Assembly (NCBI GenBank): GCA_001179505.1
Contig: CDMY01000688.1
Span: 196,332 to 260,331 of the forward strand
Length of the DNA: 64,000 nt
Direction of reading: 5' to 3'
DNA from: Vitrella brassicaformis
Taxonomy: Eukaryota; Sar; Vitrellaceae
This document shows positions 12,347-24,500 of the stretch, one piece after another. Below the pieces are notes generated by a model. That model was given only the letters and a program-made list of their open reading frames with translations. It was not told the origin of the DNA and did no database searches. Position 1 is the first letter of the stretch; every line of letters begins with the position of its first letter. The translations under genes and the position numbers were made by a program.

Positions 12347-12851
12347 CAATGCAATTGCCACTGCATGTGCCCTCGTGGCTGCACGGCGCTGGGGCGGATC
12401 ATGCCGCAGAAAGTGTCCAGATGCAAAGGCACTCGCACAAGCCGTGGCCAGGATGGACGTGGCCAGCTTGGGGCGGTTGCAACCACACATGTCCTTTCTG
12501 ACGTCATGCACGCTGCCAGCACCACAAGCATGACGCCTGAGCCCGCAAGAGACGGCGAATATAGCGAGTAGCCCAGGGGAAAAACAGAAGGACAGGTCGG
12601 CGATCGGGCCGTTATATACTGTCCGGCGCGGGAGGGCAGGAGGTCAGACAAATGAATCTGTGAGGGGGGCGCTTCGGCGCGCGAGGCAGAAGTGTTTGGA
12701 GGACTGCAGGAGCTGAGAGCGGACGGAGCCACACAAGCCTCACATGACGTGCGTATGGCAGTGAGGGTGTGGAAGACCCCTCATTGTCAATCTGCAGACC
12801 GCTGCTACTCTTCTCTGATCACCGCTCTGGTGAGGTGTCAACACTGCTCAT
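12347..12851. other. Intergenic region upstream of the protease gene
   Basis: No coding exon is supported. It holds the 3' end of the RAP gene and presumably the promoter of the protease gene; a TATA-like TTATATAC lies near 12611. No clear repeats. Confidence 0.5.
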
Positions 12852-15800
12852 ATGGGCCGGCTGCTGAGGGGCTCTCTCGTCCTCGCCGCCCTGCTCCTCT
12901 GCGCAGCCCTGCCCGACGATGGTAGGCCGCCACACACAAAGCAGGAGGGACACGCAGACGGCACAACACGCACACTCTCTCCATTCGTGTGATTGTGCGT
13001 GATAATCAGAGTACGGCTCGATCAAGTCCCCCTCGGTGCCGAAGCCACCGCCCAAGATTGACTCCGCCCTCCACCTCATTCAGCGCATCCGCAATGGCGG
13101 CCCCGGTGACCGCGCCCAGTCGGCCTACGGCCTCTATGTGTCACAGGGCCGGTCTCACATCATTCGAACGGTTGACGAGGACCACGTCATTATCGATGCG
13201 GTGGCGACCAACGACACGGCGGCCCTGCTGGCCGACCTAGAGGAGGTCGGCATGAAGGGCGGCGGGGCCTATCACCGGTGGGTCAGCGGATGGCTGCCCA
13301 TCCGTGCCATCCCCAACCTCGGGCAGCTGTCGTCGCTCCACCACGCGAGCCCCGCTGCCGTGGCCACACAGGCGGGCATGAAGAGGATGGACATTCTTGT
13401 GGAGAGGGACATCAAGAGGCGGCTGCTGCAGAGGCAAGAAGAGGGAGAGGGCGGTGAGAAAGACGAGGGCGCCATGTCCGGCTTTGACCAGGACAAGGTG
13501 GCCAGCGATGCGATTGAGAAGAAGATTCAGCTGGGGCTGAGGTCGCCCCCAGCTGCCTTCAGGCCCCCGGCCGAGGACATCATTCCGCCGCCATTCCAGG
13601 ACATTGTCCCGCCGTTTGCCGGGCAGGAGCCGTTCATCCCCTTCCCAGGGAGCCCCAATGTCAGCCCTAAGCACAAGCAGGGGAAGGGCAAGGGCAAGAA
13701 GCACAAGAAGGGCAAGTCGGGCAAGCAGGGCAAGAAGGGCGGCGGGGCCATGGGCGGGAACGGCAAGAACAAGAAGTGGAAGGACAAGCAGCACCGCTTC
13801 AAGGAGCACAGCTGGACCAAGGGCACCATGGTCAAGGAGGGGGAGAGGGGCAGCATCGTCTCGGAGGCCGACGCCGCAATGGGCACCGACCAAGTGCGGG
13901 CCACATACAACATCGCAGGCGAGGGCATGACCATCGGTATCCTCTCGGACTCATTCGACAAGGCCAGCGGCCTCAGGACCGACGCCGACCAGGACATTGA
14001 GGACGGCAATCTGCCCGACATGGGGCAGATCAAGATCCTCAAGGAGGGACCGAGCGGGTCGGACGAGGGTCGCGCCATGATGCAGCTCATCCACGACATC
14101 GTCCCGCGAGTCGACTACCTCTTCCACACGGCCTTTGCGGGCCTTGCAGACTTCGCTGCGGGCATCGACAAGCTGGCCGACAAGGAGGTGGACGTCATGA
14201 CCGATGACGTCATCTACTTCCGGGAACCCATGTTCATGGACGGTACACACCGCACACACAGCATTTGATTCCGACACATGTGCGCATTTCTTCGGTGTGT
14301 CTCATTCACTTAGGTCCCATCGCACAGGCAGTTGACGACGCGTACCGTCGTGGCATCCCCTATTTTTCCTCTGCGGGCAACAACGGCCGGCAGGGCTACA
14401 GCAGCGAGCTGAGGCTCTCTGACAAGAAGGGCGTCAACGGCGGCATCGCACACGACTTCGACCCAGGCAGTGACGTGGCCGATCGGCAGAAGGTGACCAT
14501 CCCTGTCGGCTCGCGGATGCTGCTGGTGATGCAGTGGGATGAGCCGTACTACTCAGTGACGGGCGACGAGGGATCGCAGAGCGACCTGGACGTCTACCTG
14601 CTCGACGCCAAGGGCAACGCCGTCAGCTATGGCGGCAACAGCAACAACATCGACGGCGACCCCATCGACATGTTCGAGTACTTCAACGACGGATACGTCG
14701 ACGAGGACGACGATGACGGCGCCGACGAGACGTTCTACCTGCAGATCGTCAAGGACAGCGGCAGCACCCCCACCCGCGTCAAGTACGTCATGTTCGGCTC
14801 CAGCAGCGTCAAGATCGAGGAGTTCGCCGGCGAGTACACGGGCACCCTCTACGGCCACGCCAACTCGCACGGCGCCATGGCCGTGGGCGCGGCATTCTAC
14901 GCCAACACGCCCTACTACATCAAGAAGATGCGGGGCACCAGGGGCGAGGATGACGACGATGACAACGCCAAGAAGAAGCTGGCCGTCAAGCCAGAGACAT
15001 TCAGCTCGGCGGGACCGCAGGCGATCTGGTTTGACAACGACGGGAAGCGCCTCCAGACGCCCGTGCTGCGGCAGAAGCCGCAGGTGACCGCGCCCGACGG
15101 ATCGAACACCTCGTTCTTCATCCCCGGCGTCGAGTAAGGGATCAAAAACCCGCCAGATTGCCGTCATGTCTCGCTCCATGGCTGCTGTGTCTTGTGTATG
15201 TGTGTGTGTAGTCCTGAGGACGACGGTTATTTTAATTTTTACGGGACGTCAGCTGCCGCGCCTAACGTGGCTGCCGTGGCCGTCCTGATGAAGCAGGTCA
15301 ACAAGAGCCTCAAGCCATCGCAGCTCTACAACATACTCATGGAAACGGCATCCGACATCGACGGTATGCATTCATTGACTGCAGACACACAGACGGGAGG
15401 AGCAGAGAACAGCCGAGGCACATACGGGTGCATGTTCATGTCTGTGTGTGTCTGTGTGTCTCTGGCACAGATCCTGAGCATGAGGAGCAGCAGAAGGGTT
15501 TCGACTATAGCACTGGTGCGGGCCTCATCGACGCTCCCGCTGCCTTTAAGGCCCTCAAAACCAGATGTATGTATGAAACAATCCATTCAGGCAGAGACGA
15601 GACGCCACCACACGCCCATGTGTCTATTGGTTGACGTGGCGCGTGTGCACGTGCAGCCGAGTACGAGATGTCGGCGTCTTTTGGCGGCGAGAACCCAGCT
15701 GAGTACTGCCGTCAGATGAACGGCATCTTCGACCTGGACTCGGACGCCTGCTGCCACAGAGGTGGGCCCGGCACGACAATACGCTCTTGACGCAGACAGA

Positions 15801-15964
15801 CGTCATGTGTGTGTCTATCAGATTGCGGTTCGTGTGGCAACGAGGATGATGGTGACGTCAAGTGCGAGGCGCGGCCACTGGGCGTCGACTGCTGCATCGA
15901 TACGGCCAAGGACATGGACGACGACTGCATCAAAGCCGCTGGACCGCCCTGCATCTTTCCGTAG
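12852..15964 (+). CDS. Secreted subtilisin-like (S8) peptidase with altered catalytic His site
   Basis: Seven exons (12852-12921, 13010-14242, 14314-15133, 15212-15363, 15471-15566, 15657-15761, 15822-15964) join in phase to 872 aa. A signal peptide (GSLVLAALLLCAALP) starts the protein. A ~300-residue propeptide-like region includes a strongly basic KGKGKKHKKGKSGKQGKKGG stretch. The S8 fold is shown by GILSDSFD (Asp ~337), SSAGNNG (oxyanion Asn ~457) and GTSAAAPNVA (Ser ~721). Where classical subtilisins have HGT(A)xA, this one has SDEGRAMMQLIHDI around residues 375-385, so Asp/Glu stands at the His position. A related bacterial S8 subgroup with DEGRAM is known to me from memory. The C terminus adds two Cys-rich segments (CCHRD-CGSCGNEDD, then VDCCID) after a typical YSTGAGLIDAPAA helix. 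Likely acts outside the cell or in the secretory pathway. Whether it is active is open. Confidence 0.9.
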
Positions 15965-18900
15965 CCATCCTTGGCTGTCTGCCTGTCTTGCTTCCCCCCC
16001 CTTCTCACCCCTCATCTGTGTATATGCGCTGGCGTGTATAGCCTCTCTCTCCATGTCAGCCTACCCGCCTGCCTGTCTGGCCTCGATCGCGAATATCGTA
16101 TACATATGCTGAGGGGATTTGTCAAGTCTGTCTGTTTGGCCGTTCCCTCCCTCACCATGTGCATGTCTGTCTTTAGTGTGAGGAGCCTCGTGTCTGTATG
16201 GCGGGAGGGGTGCAAGCGTGTATGCGCAGCAAGTTGTGGATACGGTGCCAGACATCTGTAGGTATTGGTCTACTTGTGTCGATAGGTGCCAGCAAACTAA
16301 CTCTTTGTGGTCATACGGAGATGGACAGACAGACAGACAGACAGACACACACGGTTGCGTATGATGGTTACGTGTTCGATCTGTGCCGCATACATACTGA
16401 TCTAACATATACACATACATATATACATATATCGCATGTTGTACATGCGGCCGTGCTGCGTGTACGTGTGCACGTGTGTGTTCGTGCGGTTTGCGTTTCG
16501 TCTATCTATCGCATGGCATGAATGACATGTGGCGTGTTGATGTCCGTGTGCGTGTGGATGGTGCTCGATCCATGATGGATGGACTCGGACTAAGTATATG
16601 TACGTGTGTGTGTGTGTGTTTGTGTACCTGCGGGTGAGAGACAAGGGATTCAACGTCCATCCCATCTTTTCATCAAGGTGGGGTTCATCCGTCCACGGCC
16701 CAGTCAGTCAAGTCTTGTTACCATCGCACACACACACACACACACACAGACACGTGTGCGCGCAGCGCATGTGTGCACGCACACGCGAATGAATGGAGAA
16801 GAATGAATTGTGTCCGCAAACAGCAGCAGCAGCAGCACCAGCAATGCATGCAGGGAGGCACACAGTCGGGAGATGAGGAGGGAGGGAGGGAGGGAGGGAA
16901 GGAGACAAGGGCGGGAAGCATCGAAGCAGCAGCTAGGCGACCATACACGGCTGGCGGGCGATTGGGCATCCATCCATTCATCCATCCATCCATCCACACA
17001 CATCCGTACACATCCCACCGACTCACCATCACCACTCACTCACTCACTCATCAGTCGGATAAATGTGGAGGTACGCATTATTGTTATTATGTATGTATGT
17101 ATGTATGCATGTATGGTGTACGCAGATATGTATGTATCATGGGATGTGTGTAAGAAAGCAGGCAGCCAGCCAGGCAGGAAGGCAGATGCGCCATCCCGTC
17201 CATCCATTGTGAGTGATTGGACCGCCCGGATATCGATCCATCAGGCCGCCGGCCAGACGAGGCGAGGCTGCCTGAATGAGAGAAAGAAGAATGACAGCAA
17301 GCCAAGCCAAGCAAGGGAGAGGGACGAGCAAGACAGAAAGAAGCCACCATTCAATCAATCAAGTCAGCCCGTCGGCCCATCAATCAGGAAACACCAGCAC
17401 GTAAGACTCTCTCAAACAGGAGAATGAAGCACGGGCAGGAAGGAAGCCAGCAAGAAAGAGAGAGAGACGGCAGGGATCGCATGGCTGCATGGATGGATGA
17501 GCCGAAATCCCGTCCAAATCGGTAACGCCAGCCGCCCAGCAAGGGCAGCAGGCAGGCAGGCAGGCAAGCAAGCAGCCAGGCAGGTAAGAACATGGTGGCC
17601 TTGTCTGTCTGTCTGTCTCTCGAGAGACATTCAGACAGATGGGCCGACGGGCAGGCATTTACACAAATACAAGTGTGCAAGATACGCCTTCGCCCCGCCC
17701 CTTCACACATACACTCACCAGAGGTAGGTGGGCAGGTCTGCCTCCCTCTCCCTGTCTTCCCATCGGTCCATTGCACTCTCTCATGTAAACATGGACCACG
17801 TAAACAGCTCATGGCGCGGCGCTCGTCCCACAAGTGAGTGAGTGTCGATCATGCCAGGTAAAAAACTACCAACCATTGAGTGTACCACACCACATCACAC
17901 CACACCACACGACGGGATGGATCGCTCCAATCCAATTTATAGCTACACACACACACACACCACACACACACACACACACCCGACAGGCTCACGCGCACCC
18001 CCGCGTGAGCAGACCAGCCACAGCACCCACATCACACAACACGCACATCGCCTTCATGGTCATGAGACACTCTTCTTCATTGGAAAAACAGCAAAGCACG
18101 TGCCGATGCACCCACTGCACACATCCATCCATCCATCCGTCCATCCATGGGACCTCGCTCCCCTGTATCTGCCCGCCTCACTCACCCACTCACACGGCTA
18201 CCTACAGGCCTTACCGCACCCACCCATTCCCCTCCCTGCCTCCCGTCTACAAACACCAACACCAGCTAGATTGCAACATCCATTCATCGCTGTGCTAGCT
18301 CAAACACCAAAATGCCCCGCCTGTTTACCATACCATAACGACTCGGCTCCTCTTTTCTTCCTCAGTACCAATCACGCATCGATCGCATAAGGCAGACAGA
18401 GACATGGACCAGAGAGGGGGAAAGTAGATGACAAGTGAATGACCAGCGCGAAACGAATGGCAAAACCTCTCTCCCTGACGGCAACAACAATCAAACCTGA
18501 TGTATGTCTGTCGTCACTTCATGGTGTCCACCCGCGGACTCACTCCGGTCACTCAGTCAAGAAGAAGACACACAGACACACACACACACACACATTCACA
18601 CACACTCAGATGCGTGGGTCCCTGTCAGCGGTGCGGTCGATCGCGCCAAACAAGCATCCGTCCATCCAAATGCAAACCAACAACAATGCAAACAACACCT
18701 CTGGCCAACGCAGCTAGTCCGTCTGTCTGTCTGTCTATATAAAAACCAGCGTGTATGTGTGTCCTGGGGGGACGGGCGCTTACACGTACACACACATGCA
18801 TGTCGAGTGAGTGGGTGAGACAAAATGGATGGCCCCACACAGAGAAAATACTGGCAGCAGCAATCGTGGGCGGGCGAGTGGGTGAATGGGTGGGCAAGGG

Positions 18901-21500
18901 AAGCATGCATCATGGCGTCATTACCGGCAGCAGCAGCAGCAGGAGGAGCGTCATCACATAACTACGTAAATGCAGCGCAGCCATATGAGTGGTCGTAAAC
19001 CGCAAAGTGGATCGCAGAGAGAGAGAGAGAGAGTGAGTGAGAGTGAGAGTGAGAGAGGGCAGGCGCCGGTGAGCAGCGAAGGGACGACCGACACTCATTG
19101 TTCCATTCATCCACTGTGAATTCATCCATCCACTCATTGGTTAAATAAGCCGGCCGGCCAATCAGCCAGCCAGCCAGGCAGCCAGTCTGTCCTCCGCTCG
19201 CTGCCCACGGCTAGAGCAGTCAGGAGAGAGAGAGAGAGAGAGCCAAAGAGCGCTAGAGGGGAGGAGAGAGAAACAGGGAAACACCGATCACCAAAGTGGC
19301 TGGCTGCTCGCTCGCTCACACACGCGCACATCAGCTACCTACGGCACACAAACGGATGAAATGAATGATTGACTCAATGACCGGGCGCACGCAGAAAACG
19401 CATCCATCCATCCATCCATCCGTCATGCTGAATAACGTAACGCACACACGGGCAAAAATCCCTTCCCCGTCGGATTCGCCGTTCATTGCTCGCGTACGTA
19501 GATAGATATGTACGCATGCCTGTGTATGTGTATGTGTGTGTGTATGTGTGTATGTATTTGTTTATTTGTGAGAGTGTGGGTCTCCCACAGGCACCCGCAG
19601 CAGGCAAGAAGCACCCATAGCCGCGTTTTCACACACACACACGTACTGAGTGATTAGATAGGATTTGGCTGTCCGGTCGCGACGACAAAGCGACTGACAC
19701 CTGAATTAATACACACACACGTACACTCAACACACCCACACACGTACACACATACACACGCACTTGCACACACACGTAGACACGAACATGCACGCACACA
19801 CAGCACACACCAGCGCCTGCCTTATGCATGTATATATGCGTCACACACCACACCACAGAAACCACACCCACCGTACCACACACCGCACGCACCACACACA
19901 GCCAAAAACGATCAGCTGGGCGACAGACATGTCGACCACGCACAAACACACGCGCAACGCAACGCAACGCAACGCAACGCATAGACTTACCTACGTCTGT
20001 CTGCCTGCCTGAATGCCTCATGCTCGGTACTGACGTACGTATACATATATGTGCGTATGCATTGATCATCGCCCCCCATTGAAACGAGTGAGCGTGGAAA
20101 TAGCCAGCCAGCAAGCCAACGACACTAAACACCCACCGACGTACTCACCTCTCCCTGGCTACGTAGCAAGGCGCAGCGCAACACACGCACACGCACACGG
20201 ACGAAAACCAAAGATAAAACACCATTCATTCAAGGGAAACCAAGCACCAGCAGCGATCCACAGGCAGGCAGACACAGCAAGAGGAAGGAACAGACAGATA
20301 GACAGGCAGACAGGCAGACACGCAGACAGGCAGACAGGCAGGTCGGCATGCATTTGGGGAGGTAATTAGACAGACAAAAATACCGATAGAGGTAGCACGT
20401 CAGCCAGCCAGCCAGCCAGCGAGATTCAAAGAGCCATCCAGCAAGCGACACACGCAACGCAGCGCAATGCCACGCCACACCACACCACACAACAAGTCAC
20501 ACACATCGACCGCCACTCTGCCCATGTCAGTGGCTTCCTCTCTCACTCAATCGAGCCTGCCTCCTCTTCAATCTCTCCAGCTGTCTTCATGTCCGTCTTT
20601 CCGTGAGGTTGATGTGTGTGCGACCGAGACAGAGGAGAGATAGAAGGCATGCCAGCTACTTGTGGACACAATCCTCCCTCCCCTCTCTCATCACACACAC
20701 AAAAAACAGTACTTTGGAACAAAGCCGGCGACACACACACCCGCGCACACACACACACACACACGGGATGGAAAACCGTGTGGGCGCATCCATGGATGCA
20801 GTCATGCATCCATCCGTCTGTCCGGTAACGAGTGGCTGGTCTCGTTCGACGCATGTACGAAAAGACCAGCCTGCTTGCGTCTCTGCGCCCACTCCCTACT
20901 CCTACCTAGTTCCCCTTAGCCAGTTACATATACACCCCCGCGACGAACCCCAATTTCCCCTACCCCACCCACCCATTATACAGACATTACATACATACGT
21001 ACATAGATGTCCACTCATCGCCTGTCTCTTTCACCTTCACAAGTCCTTTACTCCCTCCCTCCCTCCCTCCCTCCCTCGCTGTCTGGCTCGATCCGCGCCG
21101 CGCCCGCGCAGCTGTACGGGCTGTCACGTATCACTGCTCCTAGACGGAAGGAATGACAGACGGATGATTGGACGTCTCACTCACTCGATGCGATGTGATG
21201 CGATGGATGGATGGAATGAACAAAATGGCCGTCACAACACAGCAAACACAACACAAACAATAATCCTACCTACCCCTTCTTGCCTGTCTATCTGTCTGTC
21301 CGCCCCCTCCCCATTGCATCTCCTTCCCTGTCTGTCTGCCTGTGTGGAAACACCACACACATGCCAGCCACAAGCAGGCGGCTAACCACACACCACAGCA
21401 CAACACACCAAGACACAACCTACGTACCAACCAGAAGCCAGTCCCCGCACCCACCCATAGCAGAGAAAAGAAAGCATCACGGCGCGTGACCTCCTGTGAG
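15965..21500. other. 5.5-kb microsatellite-rich intergenic desert
   Basis: No exon with convincing coding content is seen on either strand. The region is a patchwork of simple repeats: GT near 16605-16622, CA near 16727-16748, GGGA near 16878-16903, CATC near 16970-16996, GTAT near 17085-17112, GGCA near 17550-17585, CA near 17945-17980 and 18570-18605, GA near 19018-19034 and 19224-19242, CGCAA near 19955-19980, GACA near 20290-20345, CAGC near 20400-20425 and CCCT near 21052-21078. Open frames here are translations of these repeats. The C-rich start and the 3' UTRs of the flanking convergent genes lie at the edges. Confidence 0.7.
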
Positions 21501-24500
21501 TCACAGGCAGTCGTAGTCGCTGGCGAGCTGTCTCTTGAGAGATGGGCTGGGCACGCTCGTCTCGCGTGGCCGGGAGTTCTCCACCGTATGAATGGCGCCC
21601 GACACGAGAAATATGACAGCGAAGACCAGGTAGAGGAACAGATACAGCTTGCGGCGGTCCTTCAGCTGTCGCTCCTCCCTCTCAGCCTCATCGTTTGCTG
21701 CTGACGGGTGAGAGGCCTTGTCGTCATCGGCCGGGCCCTTGAGGTAGTCGACCAGCGACGGCAGGCCGGCGGGTGCAGCGAAACCCAGCTCCACCAGGTC
21801 GTCACCCGTCCAGTCGCCGTGGCCGATGTGCGACGATCCGACAGTCGCATTGGTCTCGGCCGCCTCGCTCTGCACGTCGGGCATGGCGCTTGACTCGTCG
21901 GCCTCTTCGCTGCTGCACTCGGCCACGGTGGGCAGGGGGCGGGGGGAAGGGGGCGGCATCATCGCGTGAATCGCCTCCGTCTCGCAGTACCGCGTGATGG
22001 ACGCTGGATGCCACGCCATGCGGTCGATTTGGTCGCTCAAGTGAACATGGCTCATACTTGGGGATCCGCTGTGGAGCGAGTAGCGCTCCTCGCGCAGGCA
22101 GCCCACACCTGCACCCATCGATGGCGGGGTGATGGACGACGATACGGACGAGGTGACACTGACGTGGACGCCCGCCTCGCTGTAAAAGAAGGGCGGCACT
22201 GGCGCGGATGTGTGGGAGTGCTCGGATGCTGTGCGCGGTGTGGTGGTGCAGCGGGAGGTCAGATCGGACGACAAGAGCGACTGGGAGTCAGCTCCACGAG
22301 GCTTGCGGACCTGGAAGACGGATGGACGGACACAAAAGGAAAATGTCTAGGCATGTCAGGAAGCAATCGTGTGTGGGTGTCTGTGGCTTCTCCTGACCTT
22401 GAGCGGTGGCACGGACAAGTTTAGGTGCGTCTTGGATGAGCTGCCGCAGCCCGACAGCGACAAAGGCGAGGGGTCATCGGACATGACGCTCTCAGCGGCC
22501 ATGGTGACGTCTTCCTGCTCCCGACATATCGCCCCATCGCAGTCCTCGCTCGTCAGGCTGCGCGTCAGGACGGGAAAGGGGTCACATTGCTGCAAACGGC
22601 GCCCGTACATGCGCAAGCAGTCGTCGTAGTCGGGCAGCGTAACGGTCGACGGCGCGTACGCGGCGAACCGTCGCTCGCTGTCGATATCGAAAGGGCCCTG
22701 ATTGGCATCATAGCACACGTCAGTGTCGCCATCAAGGTCCGTCTTGACTGCCAGCGACAGCTGCCCACTCTCGTGCTCCCGAAAGTCGCTGCTGGACGGC
22801 GACAGGTCGCCGGCCGATGAGGGGGGGCTGGGGAAGTCGCCCTTGTCGCCCAGCATGAAGGCCGCCACGGGCTTGACCAGCTCCACACCCGGCACAGACC
22901 GGCAGGTGAAGCGGGGCAACACCGACGCCTCAGAGGTGTGTGATGAAGGCAGGTCGGACCGATAGGTCGACAAGCTGCTCCTCCTCTCGCCACTGCCTCG
23001 CGAGGGCTTGCACTTGAAAACCGACGGCGTGTTGACGTGGATTTCCCTCAGGCCGTCGCGGCTCCTCTGGCTCTCCCTCTGCAGCTCGTGCAGCGGCAGG
23101 CGGGGGATCTCGGGGAGGGACCGCCGCGACGAGCACGGGGGGATCTTCTGCGCCACCAGCGACTCGCTGTCCTCCGACTGTCCTTTGGCGCGCAGGGAGA
23201 GCCGCGGCACCGTATTGTCATGGGAGATGAGGGATGTGGCTGTGGATGACGAGAATGTCCTCCTGCCGCTACTGACCCTCACTGCGGCTGAGCTGTGCAG
23301 CGTCTGCAGCATGCTTTCCAGTCCAGCCACGTTCTGCTCGGTCGGCCGCAACGGGTGCAGAGGGGTCTTCATGATCTCGTCCTCGTGTGCCCCGCCATCG
23401 CGCTCCCCCCTGGCTCTCGCCGGTGTCACCTGCAGCACGTGGCCCCCTCCCTGTATCTTGAGACCACGTGGTGACATCTTCTGTCGGCCCCATTGCTTGG
23501 GCACCGGCGTCTTGGGCGGGGCCAGGTACGCTGCCGACCGATAGAGGGCGTCTGCGTCGGCCGATGTGGGTGTGATGGGGGCGGATGTCGACTGGCCCTG
23601 CTGTGGGTGCCTGCGCTTGGGAGCGAGTCGCTGCAGCTGGTTGATGGTCTGCTCCGTGAGGGTGTCGCCCTCCACCACACTGGACGACAGGGCCGGGACG
23701 TGCTCGGTGCTGGCGTAGCCCATAGACGACGATGCCGGCGCCAAATGGTAGGACACCGTCGTCATGTTGGAGGGCGTGTTGGAGGGGAATGAGCTGTCGA
23801 AGGTGCTCGGCTGGGCTGAGACGGTTGTGGTGCCCGTCAGGCTGCGATAGAGGCCCGCCCGATGCCCCGACTGGTCGCCGGGGGGCGTCAAGGCTGTTGG
23901 GGGGAGGGTGTCTTGCGACAGTGAGCCTGCCATCGTTGTCGGTGTGTAAGTCCGCATCAGGCCGTGCTCGTTGCGTATCCCGCTCGTCGCCGTCAGGTCG
24001 CCGTCGCCATCTCCCTCGCCCTCCTCTTCATTCACCTCCACAGAGACGCACAGCGCCGGGACATTGCTGCGATCGCCCCTGTCGCGACCCCGCTTCATGA
24101 TCGATGAAAGCGGGCCGCCCTTCTCCAGGTTATCCCGTGACCGAGCGAGCTTCCGTGAGAAGGCGTGCACCGGGTGGCATTCGTCGTCTGCTGCCTCGAA
24201 CGACCCCATTGATGAGCCGAATATGGGTGTCTTCTGCTTGCGCATGACAGGGCCGTCCATCTCGAATGGATCGCCGTCTGATGGGGTGCCGTCGTCGTTG
24301 TAGAGATTCTTGAGGGTCATGGGGCGGCCTTGGGATAACGAGATGCGCCTGAACCGCCGACGGAAGGCCCATGTGGAGGCAATCACCTCGACAGTCTCCA
24401 GCACGACCAGCGCCAAAAAGGCATACACCATGTTCTGCCACACAGACACATCCATGCAAAGATACAAACGAATGGTAGGTGGGGCGCTGTCTAGGGTCAG

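Noticed and set aside
13237-13893. 218-codon minus-strand frame rich in leucine
   Set aside because: It is the mirror of the Lys-rich propeptide segment of the protease and has no independent support.
14553-15179. 208-codon minus-strand frame rich in Val/Ala/Asp
   Set aside because: Antisense to the protease exon that carries recognisable S8 motifs.
16198-20900. Regularly spaced short repeats that could look array-like
   Set aside because: They are CA, GT, GACA, CATC and similar microsatellites without unique spacers of constant length, so they are not CRISPR arrays.
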